64,000 nucleotides of DNA from Lycium barbarum (Eukaryota > Streptophyta > Magnoliopsida > Solanales > Solanaceae): assembly GCF_019175385.1 (NCBI RefSeq), contig NC_083343.1:56380457-56444456 (forward strand), in the 5' to 3' direction. Of this stretch, positions 11,079 to 23,600 are shown piece by piece. The position numbers and the translations under genes were made by a program. Below the pieces are notes generated by a model, which was not told where the DNA came from, searched no databases, and saw nothing but the letters and a program-made list of their open reading frames with translations. Within the stretch, counting starts at the first letter, position 1. Every line of letters starts with the position of its first letter.

Positions 11079-13520
11079 TGTCACGACCCGACTCGGGGCC
11101 GCGACGAGCACCCGGTGCTAACCCACCCGAGCACCCTCTTAGCTTACTCTTATACTTACATCTAGGTGAGCCACATAATTATACATGCATTTCCATTCAT
11201 TCGTCAACTAGTCCCATTTGGACAACAACCCATTTATATCATCATAGGCATCTATGCCACGTCAATGTACATGGGCCTACGTGGCCGACAAGGCCAAACA
11301 CATCTACCCACACACACACATGTCTACGAGCCTCTAAGAGTATAACATATCACATTAGCGGGACAGGACCCCGTTATGCCCATAATTATATACACAAAAG
11401 AATGAGTACCCAAAAGATATGGCTTCGAAGGAAATGGAGCTCTCTATGTAGTCTCTGAATAAGCAGCTATGGATCAAGTCTGTCTCCCTGTGCACCTGCG
11501 GGCATGACGCAGCGTCCACAAATAAAAGGACGTCAGTACGAAGAATGTACTGAGTATGTAAAGCATGAGCAACATCAATAAATAAACATCATGAACAACA
11601 TATGAAATAGCATAGGAGGGGGGAGACAATAATATCATCGTCATAGCGCTTACCTGCCTTTCGTAGGACTTTCCATTTTTCATACGTATTTGTACACCTA
11701 CGTCATCATCCGTATTCCATAATAGTACTCGTACCATACTTGTGCTCATATTCGTACATGTCCTTATTCGCATTCATATACATAGTCTTTTCACATTCAT
11801 ATTCATATTATATACAGAGCCATACACTTATATACATACATAGCATGCCCGACCATAAGGTTCGGTGTTTCATACGTACTTGGCCAACCAAGGCTCGATG
11901 TTATTTCTACCTGGCCCTACCAAGGCTTCAGGGTTATCCGTACCATCTGCAGAGGTGTGCGCGCGTTACGTAATCGTATACATACTTTATACATAATCAT
12001 ATACATACATATATATATACATCCATATACATATATTCTACCCGGCATTATAAGCTCGGGGTGTCATTATAGCCCTTCATAGGCACATGTGAATATAATA
12101 GCCCGTAGGCACCTTTAGCATCATTATTATTATCATCGTCATCACTATCATCATCGTTTGCGCTACATCTCTATCTCATGCTTACTCGTCAATGGGGTGC
12201 GTAGTACATTCGTAGCACGTATCGAGGGTCGTGAGCTTATGAGCTCGGAGTGTCAATCACTTGAATACAACATACTTATATAGAGGATTTAAGTGTTTGG
12301 CCAAGGAACCATGCTTTATGAAAGAAGGGTTAGCCTTACATACCTTTTCGTCGGACTATTATACACTTGCACGTTTCCTTCCAATGCTAGCGTCTATACC
12401 TTCATTAATATCATAACAATGGTCATTAGTCATTCACATCATCCACATTATCTAGATTTCTCAATTTGCTTCTAATTCTCCCATATTTATGGTCATGACC
12501 TCCAACTTCGTCCATTCGTCTAAAGAGTCGAGTTCATGATCTTAGTACCATTTATAATACATTCATATCGTAACACAACAACATTCATAATTCAATTCAA
12601 ACTATTCCTCAAAATATCACTATTCACCATTCATGACCTAGTTGACCACATTTTCTACAATCCATGTATTTTAATTCTCCAATACCTTAAACATCTTGTA
12701 AAAATCATGAATCTTACCTTAGAAGTTGTAGGAACAAGCTTTGGTTGATAATACCCCACTTTGAGCCAAACCCTAGTTTTTCTCCATTTGCATTTCTTGA
12801 CTTGAATGGTATTTAATGGCTTGCTTACACTTGATTCACTTGTTTATGTTGTTGGCGACTTATAATCCTTGAAAACTTATGAAATAAATGTAGAGAGATG
12901 ATTCTAGAGAGAAGTGGTGTAATGTGGAAATGAAATAAAACAAGTCTTGATCCTCATATTTAATGAATTGAAAAGTCTCTGCTGGGTGAACAGTGGTCGT
13001 CCATGGAGGTTTACGGTCCGTATTTCAGTTGACGGACCGTCCCTCGTGGTCGTCTTTAAGCTTAAGCAGAACCAGAAACTTAAGGCTGCATGCATGGTGA
13101 TTTACGACCATGGTTTACGGGCCGTAAATCACTTTACGGTCCGTAAACCTGGTCGTATTTTACCATTTCTCGGCTGGGCAGAAAGCTGAAGCTTTTGCAT
13201 GGCAGTTTACGACTGCCAGTTTACGGACCGTATAGCAATTTACGGTCCGTATTTTGCAATTTACGACCACTGGGCAGTTGCAATTCTGCAACTTCCCATA
13301 TTTCTTAGACTTCTCATTTTAATCACCCCCGTCTATGCACATGCATTGCTCACCTTGTATCTCATCTTAACTTAGCCAACTTCCTCGTCTCACTTCGGAT
13401 ACTTTCGAAATCTCGCCTAAGGTCATCAAACGTCGTTTCTTGCTCATGGACACCATGCACTCATATTCATCACTAGTTCATTCTCTTGCATACCAACGGA
13501 AAATTTTCCGAGGTGTAACA
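11079..13520 (-). repeat. 3' LTR of element B
   Basis: 2,442 bp; on the minus strand it starts TGTTACACCTCGG at 13520 and ends GGGTCGTGACA at 11079. In order along the element: ACGGnCCGT palindrome cluster (about 13005-13255), splice-donor-like sites (about 12716, 12342, 11652), an array of short hairpin-like units (about 11850-11960), and the four-stem-loop block (11357-11553). Confidence 0.93.
11357..11553 (-). other. Conserved four-stem-loop block, B 3' LTR
   Basis: In element orientation: HP1 stem TCAGTAC/GTACTGA (11533-11553), HP2 CGTCC/GGACG (11513-11532), HP3 CTGCG-TCATGCC-CGCAG (11496-11512), HP4 AACGGG-GTCCTGT-CCCGCT (11357-11375; one A-C mismatch). The same order and near-identical loops occur in LTRs A, D, E, F and G. 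Predicted by eye to be an RNA structure in the 5' leader. Confidence 0.65.
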
Positions 13521-13556
13521 TTCTCCCCCCCTTAAGAACATTCGTCCTCGAATGTT
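13521..13556 (-). promoter_or_regulatory. Polypurine tract and adjoining hairpin of element B
   Basis: Minus strand AAGGGGGGAGAA directly precedes the LTR start TGTTACACC; this primes plus-strand DNA synthesis in the family. Just before it lies the perfect hairpin AACATTCGAGGACGAATGTT (13537-13556, 8-bp stem, loop AGGA). Elements A and E have the same 20 bases, and D a decayed version. Confidence 0.85.
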
Positions 13557-13723
13557 AAAGTCTTAGGGGATTCTATAAAAATTTCGCCAGAGTTTCCTCT
13601 GTAATGTGGCACTACCACCCTGTCACAGCAACCCAGAATAATAATGCCACACAGGGCCACTACATAATAACATAAAAATTGGCCACACACGACCCAAAAG
13701 CATAAAAGGAAAACATGCATACC

Positions 13724-16015
13724 TTATGATCTCGACGTCTCATTTTGTACTTCTTCCAAGGGCTGAAATAGATGTGGGTATTTGGATCGCATACTCTCTT
13801 CTGCTTCCCACGTCATTTCCTCTCGATTGTTGTTCCTCCATAAGACCTTAACTGAGGCCACTTCTTTGTTTCTAAGTCTCCGTACTTGCCTATCTAGTAT
13901 GGCAATCGGTATCTCTTCATAAGTCAATTTCTCTGTTCCTTGCACATCATTCACTGGGACGATCCTAGTAGGATCTCCAACACATTTCCGAAGCATCGAA
14001 ACATGAAATACTGGATGAACTGACTCCAAGTTTGGAGGTAGATTTAACTCATAGGCCACTTTGCCTATCTTGCGTACAATTTCGTATGGCCCAATATACC
14101 GGGGACTGAGCTTCCCCTTTTTACCAAATCTCATTACGCCCTTCATCGGCGACACTTTCAAGAATACCCAATCTTTCACTTCGAACTCTAAGTCTCTTCG
14201 ACGATTATCCGCATAGGACTTTTGACGACTTTGAGCCGCTAGCAACCGATGTTGTATGAGCTTAACTTTCTCTATTGCTTGCTGGACCAAGTCTGGCCCT
14301 ATCAACTTAGTTTCTCCGGTTTCAAACCACCCAATTGGGGATCTACACTTTCGCCCATATAGAGCTTCATACGGTGCCATTTGAATGTTGGAATGGTAAC
14401 TATTATTGTAAGCAAATTCAATGAGTGGCAAATGATCATCCCAATTTCCTCCAAAATCTAACATACATGCTCGCAACATATCTTCAAGAGTCTGAATGGT
14501 ACGTTCGGCTTGCCCATCGGTCTGTGGGTGAAACGCCGTGCTTAGGCGCACTTGGGTCCCTAAACCTTCTTGGAAAGACCCCCAAAACTTGGCTGTAAAC
14601 TGAGTCCCTCTATCGGAGATAATAGATACCGGAACGCCATGGAGTCTCACTATCTCTTTAAGATAAAGCTTGGCATAATCTTCTGCCATATAGGTCGTTC
14701 TGACCGGTAAGAAATGCGCTGACTTTGTGAGCCTATCCACGATCACCCATATAGAATCATATTTACGTCGAGAACGGGGTAACCCTGTCATGAAATCCAT
14801 ATTAATCACTTCCCACTTCCAAGTTGGAATTTCTATAGCTTGCAATAAGCCACCCGGCTTTTGGTGTTCTATCTTCATTTGTTGGCAATTAGGACACTGA
14901 GCTACGAATTCCGCTACGTCTTTCTTCATCCCATTCCACCAATATATAGTCTTAAGATCATGATACATTTTTGTCGCTCCGGGGTGAACGGAGTAACGGG
15001 AACAATGAGCTTCCCTCAATATTTGGTGACGTAGACCTACCACATCGGGAACACATAGCCTGCCTCGACATCGGAGAACTCCGTCTTCCGAAATATCAAA
15101 TGATGACTCCTCCTTCTGAGGGAGTGTATCTCTGTACTGCATTAGCATGGGATCCTCATATTGTCGCTCTTTTACTTCCGCTACTAGCGATGAAACTGCT
15201 GAATCCTGAATAGTAGCTCCGCTGCTACCTGAGTCCACTACTCGGACTCCTAGGCTCGCTAACTGTTGAAGCTCACGGGCCATCTCTTTCTTTTCTGGTC
15301 GTACATCACTTAGACTTCCCATGGATCTGCGGCTAAGAGCGTCAGTCACAACGTTAGCCTTTCCGGGGTGATACAAGATATTAACATCGTAATCCTTTAG
15401 CAACTCCAACCATCGTCGTTGTCGCAAATTCAACTCCTTCTGCTTGAAGATATACTGAAGGCTCTTATGATCTGTATAAACATCCACATGGACACCATAT
15501 AAATAATGTCGACATATCTTTAGTGCATGGACCACTGCGGCTAATTCTAAATCATGGGTTGGATAGTTTTGTTCATGTTTCCATAATTGTCTAGAAGCAT
15601 ACGCAATCACCTTACCATTTTGCATCAATACACAGCCTAGCCCGACGCCTGAAGAATCACAATAAATAACATATCCTTCCAATCCCTCTGGAAGTGTCAA
15701 GACTGGGGCTGAAGTCAATCGGTCTTTCAACTCTTGGAAACTACGCTCGCAAGCATCTGTCCATTGAAACTTAGCTGACTTCTGAGTCAACTTGGTGAGT
15801 GGCGCAGAAATAGAAGAAAAACCCTCAACAAATCTTCTGTAATAGCCTGCTAAGCCCAAAAAGCTACGAACCTCCGTAGGAATCGTGGGCCTTGGCCAAG
15901 TCTTCACGGCCTCGATCTTTTGGCTATCCACTCGAATACCATCGGCTGCAACGATATGGCCCAGAAATGATACCGAGTTCAACCAAAACTCACAGTTGGA
16001 GAATTTTGCAAACAA
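13724..16015 (-). CDS. Element B pol, C-terminal part: RT end, RNase H, integrase, chromodomain
   Basis: A 763-codon open stretch. Residues ~1-75 are the RT thumb/connection ([31 protein letters not shown]). Then RNase H with [16 protein letters not shown] and VYTDHKSL catalytic sites (~110-200). Then the integrase zinc finger ([20 protein letters not shown]) and the DDE core: D in [10 protein letters not shown] in [14 protein letters not shown] in [14 protein letters not shown]. Next comes the [19 protein letters not shown] module, and the C-terminal ~55 residues ([29 protein letters not shown]) form a chromodomain, known in this family to guide insertion to certain chromatin. This half is uninterrupted, but upstream in the same frame there is a stop, so it is not an independent gene. 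Neighbours: polypurine tract downstream, element A upstream. Confidence 0.92.
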   Translation of the reverse strand: MFAKFSNCEFWLNSVSFLGHIVAADGIRVDSQKIEAVKTWPRPTIPTEVRSFLGLAGYYRRFVEGFSSISAPLTKLTQKSAKFQWTDACERSFQELKDRLTSAPVLTLPEGLEGYVIYCDSSGVGLGCVLMQNGKVIAYASRQLWKHEQNYPTHDLELAAVVHALKICRHYLYGVHVDVYTDHKSLQYIFKQKELNLRQRRWLELLKDYDVNILYHPGKANVVTDALSRRSMGSLSDVRPEKKEMARELQQLASLGVRVVDSGSSGATIQDSAVSSLVAEVKERQYEDPMLMQYRDTLPQKEESSFDISEDGVLRCRGRLCVPDVVGLRHQILREAHCSRYSVHPGATKMYHDLKTIYWWNGMKKDVAEFVAQCPNCQQMKIEHQKPGGLLQAIEIPTWKWEVINMDFMTGLPRSRRKYDSIWVIVDRLTKSAHFLPVRTTYMAEDYAKLYLKEIVRLHGVPVSIISDRGTQFTAKFWGSFQEGLGTQVRLSTAFHPQTDGQAERTIQTLEDMLRACMLDFGGNWDDHLPLIEFAYNNSYHSNIQMAPYEALYGRKCRSPIGWFETGETKLIGPDLVQQAIEKVKLIQHRLLAAQSRQKSYADNRRRDLEFEVKDWVFLKVSPMKGVMRFGKKGKLSPRYIGPYEIVRKIGKVAYELNLPPNLESVHPVFHVSMLRKCVGDPTRIVPVNDVQGTEKLTYEEIPIAILDRQVRRLRNKEVASVKVLWRNNNREEMTWEAEESMRSKYPHLFQPLEEVQNETSRS

Positions 16016-16361
16016 CTCTCGAGCTCAAAGAACTCCAAGGACAATTCGCAAATGATCCGCATGCTCGTCCTCGGATCTAGAATACACTAAGATGTTGTCG
16101 ATGAATACAATTACAAATAGATCCAGAAAAGGTCTGAATACATTGTTCATTAGGTCCATAAACACTGCCGGGGCATTAGTTAACCCAAACGACATCACTC
16201 AAAACTCGAAGTGACTGTATCTTGTTCTGAAGGCCGTCTTAGGGATATCTCTTTCCCTGACTCTCACTTGATGATACCCAGACCTCAAATCAATCTTTGA
16301 AAACCACTTGGCACCTTGCAATTGATCAAATAAGTCGTCGATACTCGGGAGAGGATAATTG
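16016..16361 (-). pseudogene. Element B reverse transcriptase, catalytic part (broken)
   Basis: Continues the pol frame upstream of 16015. Visible pieces: [33 protein letters not shown] with the first catalytic Asp, [16 protein letters not shown], and FIDNILVYS. The last should be FIDD in active enzymes: the second Asp of the catalytic pair is Asn here. Two TGA stops lie in frame (after HFEF and after VLGVL). Both stops and the Asp-to-Asn change can be read as C-to-T change at CG sites. Cut at 16361 by element A; the missing N-terminal part resumes at 31224. Confidence 0.88.
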
Positions 16362-16659
16362 TGTCACGACCCATCCCCGTGGGTCGCGACTGGTATCCTA
16401 ACTGGATACCCAAACATACCTACCTGACAGAATCGGCATACCAGACAGATAATTCACACTAGCTGTATACAGACTTAAGCCAATACAAATGCAGCGCGCG
16501 CTATAATATACACATATCCGAACATACTGAAATTACATATAAGCCGATGAGGCTAACATAACGGACAGAGTCGCAAAATCGTACACGCCTACCTGAACAG
16601 ATGTAACCCGTAACCCACATACATATCTACAGGCCTCTAACAGACATACAGAATCAGAT

Positions 16660-16877
16660 GACGGGACAGGGCCCCGCCGTACCCAGAATTATCATACATA
16701 CAGAATATACAGATGTCAGAAGATATATACCAAAAATATTCGCTCCGGATCAAAGGAGCTCTTCAAAATAGCAGAATCTGAGCTCTAGACTGGCGGCGTA
16801 TTACCGGGTGCGTCTGTACCTGCGGGCATGTAACGCAGCCCCCGAAGAACCGGGGGTCAGTACGAAAAATGTACCGA
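16660..16877 (-). other. Conserved four-stem-loop block, A 3' LTR
   Basis: HP1 stem TCGGTAC/GTACTGA with one G-U pair (16857-16877), HP2 CCCCCG/CGGGGG (16839-16856), HP3 CTGCG/CGCAG (16820-16838, loop TTACATGCC), HP4 GGCGGG-GCCCTGT-CCCGTC (16660-16678, one G-U). HP2 differs from B at nearly every stem base, yet it pairs fully. The same block is in the 5' LTR at 28264-28481. Confidence 0.65.
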
Positions 16878-16924
16878 GTATGTAAAGCAGAAACATAACA
16901 AACATAATCATAGCATGGATCGGA

Positions 16925-17180
16925 AGCACAGAAATATAACGGACAGAACCATAAATCAAACGGACGGACAGAATTATGGTCCAGACGGACGGACATAATC
17001 ACAATCCATACGGACAAACGGAATCGTAATCTATACGGACAGACAGAATAATAATCCATACGGGCAGACAGAATCAGAATCCATACGGACAGACAGAATC
17101 AGAATCCAATCAGACAGACAGAATCAGAATCCATACGGACAGACAGAATCAGAGTCCAATCAGACAGACAGAATCATAAT
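16925..17180. repeat. GGACAGACAGAATC tandem array in LTR A
   Basis: About ten imperfect units of 17-26 bp built on CATACGGACAGACAGAATC. The same array is in the 5' LTR (28529-28784) with small changes. Short open frames in this stretch are by-products of the repeat. Confidence 0.85.
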
Positions 17181-19618
17181 AGGGCACAGGAACGTGGTCG
17201 CCACTCCTGCCTTTGGCGCCACAACATATCATATTTCAGAAGATTTCATATCTTCGAACATCTCCGTCACATACCACATCATATCATAACCACGGTAACC
17301 CCGGGGACAGATCACACGCTGGGAAACCGGACACATCGTACTTCGTAACATATACACGGTAACCGGGGACGGACATATACCACAGTACCCCGGAACCGGA
17401 CACATCATACTTCGGAATTCATACATGGGACCCGGCCCCTGACAAGGGACTCGGCGGCCCATCCGCAAGATATAAACCGGCCCGGGATCCGGTGAAAGGA
17501 ATCATAGCACATGCACGAACTGATTAATGAGAAACCACATACATACAGATCATTATACAGACCCAATCAAATTGGGGTAGGCCATATGGCGAGTCAAATC
17601 AGAGTATTCGTATAGTGTTCCTAATACACGCCTATATCCTACTTGGGAAGGCACGACAGATTATCACCGAAATCAGATTTCCAGATATCAGAACCGTTTC
17701 GTAGGATTTATATAAAAATAGTCATATCATGATCAGAATAATAGTCCAGATGTTACTTTTGAAAAACGGACAAGAATAAAGCAATTTAGGTCATACAAGA
17801 GGTATCGGGGCTCCGTGGGCCCACCTCGGACCAACCCGAGGCGACATACGTAAATTACTGATAATAGACCTTATGAGGTCATCCATAATCATTTGGAAGT
17901 ATTCCGACTCCGTTAGGAAAGTTTCGTACAAAAGTTCACTTTAAAGGCATTTTAAGGAAATGGTTTCAATCGTACTGAAGGAATTGGAGCGGATTTCCAT
18001 CTCGAATTCCGAGGAACAGAGTCGTATTCAAGGCTCGCGGCCGAGCCTATTACATTCAGAACATGCCAAAGAATAAAGGGGAAGGCTTTACATACCTCAA
18101 TTGCGCCTTATACTCGCTTAGCTTCACTTCCAATTTCGTTCAGAATTTACAAATGGTCAAGTTTACCAATTGTCAATTCAAGCCTTTAAGATTCCATACA
18201 TAATCACATAATTGCCTACCGAAATTTCGGCAGCATTTCCCCTATATATATGACATCCCCGAGACTTAGCTCGGCTTAATATATCAACACAGTAACCCAA
18301 CAACAACATCAATAACAACAACAAACATTACAAAACACATAATATGGCATAACTAGCCATCTTTCCGGCATAACATAACATCTTTCATTCCGACCTTACA
18401 TTTCCAAACCAATCTTACCATTTTCATATTTATCACTCATCAAGATCATTACAACATAATTTGGAGACATATCATATCGTTTTCACCAAATATACATAAG
18501 GTATACACGATATACAAGTTTCCTACCAAGGGCATAATTCGCCCACAACTTCCAATCTTTTAGCAAACATGTTCATGACATATTTCTATCTTCCAACTTC
18601 ATCAATGAAAATCATAATTTACATCTTCCTACTTTCATTTCCACATTTACATAAACCACAATAAATTTGCATACTTTCCTAGCACAACTTAACAACTATT
18701 TTTCCATGACAACAAGAACCATTTTTCTTCCATTCACTTCACAATAACACAATTAACATGCTAAAGAAATTTAATTCATCTTCCCCTACCAACACAATAC
18801 CACACAGCCACATTCCATATTTCCAACTTCCGTCAAATTCATTCAACTTTCATTTCCAATATAAATTCCATCACAACCACAGCTAGGATACGATACAAAA
18901 TTCAACACATCTCCACTACACAATTATGCACCCACACGGCCATACACACACATTCACTACACACAAAATTTTCATGCTTTTGATTCATTCCCACACACTA
19001 CAACATATATACATATATTCCATGGTATAAAAATGGAAAAATTCTTACCTTTCCTTCAAGTTCTTCACTTGCCACTAGAGTTGTCCTCTTGCCAAGATAA
19101 TTGTACCAAGTTGTAGAGAATCTTGCACTTAGTAGTATTACACAACAGTTCCAATTTTTTTTTGGTTCAAGATTGAAGGGCTAGAATTTTTTTCTTTTCT
19201 TTCTTTTCTTTCTTTCTCTCTTACCCGAATTGCTCTTCTCCTTTTTCTCTCAATTTCTTTTGTTTTCTTGAACCTTCCATAAGATAAGATAACTTATATA
19301 TATTGTGGTCCCTTAATTATCACATGGAAAATAATTTTTCCCCATGGATTTGGGCCATTGTGCATGGCCGGTTGGGCTTCTTCCAATTGGGCCTCATTCT
19401 CTTATTATTTTTAAGCCCAATTGTTGGCTAACTAATTGTAATTCATGGAACAAATTTCCAAAATTCCAATTTTGCCCTTGGCCTCCTTTCATAATTCCAC
19501 ACCAACGTATTCATAACCGACACATTCATACCTAATAAAGTCCAAATATGGCCCTATTCGTTACAAGTCAAGTTATCTCAATTTTTTTTTCGAATATGTA
19601 AAAATGCCGGATGTAACA

Positions 19619-19654
19619 TCGTCCCCCCCTTTAAAACATTCGTCCTCGAATGTT
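19619..19654 (-). promoter_or_regulatory. Polypurine tract and hairpin of element A
   Basis: Minus strand AAAGGGGGGGACGA precedes the LTR start TGTTACATCC. The hairpin AACATTCGAGGACGAATGTT occupies 19635-19654, identical to that in B although the adjacent LTRs are different families. Confidence 0.85.
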
Positions 19655-20019
19655 AAATTGACCTCATGGGGCGCCTTACTATTTCGGGAGGGTTCTTTTT
19701 ATAATCGTCCTTTGTTGACTTTCCGATATGGATTCTTTACTAATATGACGGAGTAATTCTTCACCTTGCTGACTCATATGCTTTCATAACGTATTTTCTC
19801 ATATCCCACAGAGTCACTAGGCCATGAACTATATTCTAGTGACAGATGAATGCTTTTCGCTCTTTCACGGACGTTATGTCCCTTCTTCCTTTCCTTCAAA
19901 GCTTTTCAAACATTATGATTAATATTACTTCTTGTCACACTCCTCGGTTCCTTACCACATTATCATAATTCCACGTCATATCAAATAGATTCATAACGGG
20001 GATCGGTCTTATAGAAGCA

Positions 20020-20335
20020 TATCGGACAGATTCGTAATCGGAGGCAAACGTACTAAACTAGGGCAGACAGATTCGTAGTCAAAATTAGACGTATGGGAGT
20101 ATGTCAGACAGATCCGTGATCAGAGTTAGACGTACAGAGATGTACCAGACAGATTCGTAATCAGAGTCAGTCATACAGAGATGTATCAGACAGATTCGTA
20201 TCCAGAGTCAATCGTACAGAGGTATATCAGACAGAGACGTAATCGGATTCAGAAGTACAGAGACGTAATAGACAGAGCCTTATCAGAATCAAAGGTGAAG
20301 AAGTACAACAAACAGAGTTTTGATTAGGATCAGAC
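20020..20335. repeat. Minisatellite, unit about 40 bp, internal to element A
   Basis: About eight degenerate units containing CAGACAGATTCGTAATCAGA and GTACAGAGATGTA. Its words (GACAGA, CAGA) echo the tandem array in the A LTR. The rest of 19655-20676 is non-coding with nothing else recognised. Confidence 0.75.
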
Positions 20336-20681
20336 CACTCCTATTAAGGCCCCAGTGATTTACGAAAATTTCCCTTTGTCGACATTTCATTATTCACCTC
20401 GACAATTGTATCACAGGTTATCTCATCAAAACCTGTCCACTCATTCATAAACTTGTTCGTCAAATTGTCATACAAATCGTCTTACGTGTCGCTTATCGAC
20501 TCTTTCAAAGATTCTGCTTATTCACATTTCTTATCCTTCATCTTTCCTACTATCCATACTCATTTTCTTTTCCAAATATCGTCGCACTAGACTAAGTGGT
20601 AACGTAACCGGAGTTTATCTATTATATATATTTTTGACAACATTCGTATCCTCGTCTCCGCTTCATTTCATGTATTCGGTT

Positions 20682-23600
20682 TGTCACACCCCATTTTAAC
20701 CGGGTTGATTTAGGGAGTATGACGTATTGGTGATTCCTGTTTATTTGTTTCAAGGAGTCGCCACCTAATTAATTTAATGGTGAATTAGGACACCTAAATA
20801 TTAACTAAGGTAAAGTTAAAACTAAACCTCCGTTAATGGTCTGCTAACCAGTGTGATTCTAGGTAAGGGCTCTATATTATCCTAAAGGGAAGGTGTTAGG
20901 CATCCTTTAGAATCCGTTAACTACGGCTATCCGGCCAAATTTAGGTTAATTAATTAAATTAAATATAGTGCTTAAATTTATAAAATGGCTTAATATGGCT
21001 AAAGTTTTTAGAGGAAAATAATATTAACATAAGATTTACAGAAAACATAATAACTTGCCCAAAAGAAGACTTTAGATGCTACATAAAAAATAAGATTTAT
21101 AACTATTGCTTGAGCTTTAAATGAAAGCAATAAATAATGTTATTTAAAATAATACTTGCAAAGAATATACTAGCTCGCGCAAAAAGAGGATTTTTAAATG
21201 CTATTGAAAATAAAACTTAATCATCATTAAGACTTTATATGAAAATATAATAAATGCTATTCAAGATAAGAGTTGTATGAAATTATAATATTTTTTTGCC
21301 TAGAAATAATAGCTTTCGAGAAAAAGAATTTAACAATTTTAAACTTTGAATAAATTATGTTATATGAATATAGCAATATCAAAAGTCTAGACTTATAAAT
21401 AGGATTCAAAATATATTGTATTAATTATGCTTAAAAATGTGCATGAGCGTTCAACTTGAATGAGTTTCCTATAAAATATATTTGAGTTTATACATATTGA
21501 GGGCATCTTGAAACGACAAGATATATAGTAATACTATTTTTTGCGAATTAATCATTTCGAATAAAATATAAATATTAAACGTTATAAATGGTTTTAATGT
21601 AAAACGAAGATAATAAGATTTATGAAGTTGATGGTTATTCTTCCTTAACTAACTACCCATTACTGAAAACTAATCCTACTAGTTCGTCTAAGACTTTATC
21701 TAAATTGAGAAAATAATACAAAAATAAAGAGTTAGTTGCATAACACAAATTAATATGCACAAAATAGAATAAAGGAAATAAATAATTTAAATGGGCTCAG
21801 CCCATTCCGGATCTGCTACGATCTGTTGTTGCTGTCGCTATTGAGCTTAGCCCGGAAATCCCTTTTATTATTGTTGCGGGTATAGGCTGGACACGAGAAA
21901 GATTTCGTTGGGCTTTTAGCCCAACATCGAATGCGGAAGAGAAATGAGTCCCTCGGACTCGTACGCGAGGTTCATGCAAAGAAATGAAAGAAAGAGAGAT
22001 TAGTATATGATCAATAAGGTTAAGCATACAAACATATAAATTCAAAACAACTCCATTGATTATATATGTTATGTATATCCAGGAGCATTTCACGAACACA
22101 ACTTCAATATGCATTTACATACAAACTTCAAACTGAAATATACTTGCAACAAACGCACAAAATTTGAGCAAACCAAACTGAAATATAGACAAACAGGAAA
22201 TGCAAAACACCACATTCAAATAAAGCTGAACAGTCAAGGGGAGGGACATGATGTTTATACGTTGTAGCTGAAAAAACAATGCCTTTATTTCAACTCTTAC
22301 ATGCACATATAAGTTCCAGTTTGAACCCAAAATAGCCATATTCTTCTACTAATACACAGTAAAGATCACTAGAACCAGCAGAGATACTATCAAATTCCAT
22401 ACAAAATAGCATTAGAATGAAACAGGGGTACATTTGACAGCGGACATGACTACAGATTTGGAGGCTAATACTGGACCATTTTTCTATCACAAAAACCATC
22501 TCAACAACATTATCAATATCTTTGAAGAGGAAAATATCATATATCACAGGTTTGTAGATACTCCTGCTAATATATTATCCCTTATTAAGTCAAGGCACAT
22601 TCCATACTAAATTCGAATCAGTTGATAGCAAACAGGCAGTGTTCATAAAAAAAAGATCACATCAGAGACACTCCAACTCCAGGGTAATAGACTGCATAAC
22701 TAGACTAATCCATTTAGGACTTAAGCATATAAACAAGGTCGATCTATTCTCATTTATACCACATATGCAACCAGCCCCTCTCCTAATCAGACGACATACA
22801 ACTAAAGCCTACCACGAACTTAGCACTGTGTAGAGAAAGCAATACTGACTAGGACAGAATCAAAACCCAAACGAAACACTTTACGAATCAGGCCAGTTTC
22901 TCAACATGCGAGATCTTATTTTGGACATGTTTAGGTTAACAGGTGACATCTGAGTACTTTAAAGCAACACAAAATCCATACTCAACACAGTCTATAGCAA
23001 GCAGTGGCCAAATGAAATATGGTTCCTCTAAAAGCTGCTTAGTCTTAAGGCAGTTTTGACAAAGAACAGGGATAGCAAGATCAGTTAGCCAAACAAAGCG
23101 AAGAGAGCCCCATTACAACTAAATATACTAATCCCAGCCGAACCTATATTTGGACTTAAGAAAATATTTGATAATGCTCTATCTATGATGACAAAGAATA
23201 CTCAAACAACAGCAATTTTCAACTTGTTAGCGTACTTAAGACATCATTTTGAGACACTGCAACAAGCACTCAAAAGAGATAACACACAACAGACAAAACA
23301 AACAGATTTACAGATTGGACTCACATTTAACAGGGCATGAACTAGTTATCTAGAAATAGAGGAAAATATCATAGAAGAAAGGGAAGGTATAACATGACAA
23401 GAACAAAACAGCCAGAGTCTCAAATACTAGGCAAAGGTCTTAATTAAATATACCACTAAATTGCAGGTGATTCATCATACGAATTTGGACATAAAGACCA
23501 GTTTAGAGTGACATATGCAAACTGGATTGGACTAGGCAAAATCCCCTACATTATTGAAGTTTAAACTAACCATGTTTTCACAAATATAAGTCAATAATTC

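Larger units (their letters stand above)
16362..19618 (-). repeat. 3' LTR of element A
   Basis: 3,257 bp. It carries a GGACAGACAGAATC-type tandem array (about 16925-17180), CCGG-rich hairpin-like units (about 17290-17480), splice-donor-like sites near 19047 and 18090, and a TATA-like ATATATATAA near 19294-19303 on the minus strand. Unlike the other LTRs, it lacks the ACGGnCCGT cluster. Confidence 0.93.

Noticed and set aside
11042..11458. 138-codon and 126-codon open frames at matching places in both B LTRs (also 36092-36472)
   Set aside because: They span the LTR edge and the stem-loop block in antisense; identity comes from LTR duplication and no domain is present.
16763..17468. Paired 98- and 79-codon frames repeated in both A LTRs (28367-29072)
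   Set aside because: Translations of the GGACAGACAGAATC array and neighbouring hairpin units; not coding-like.
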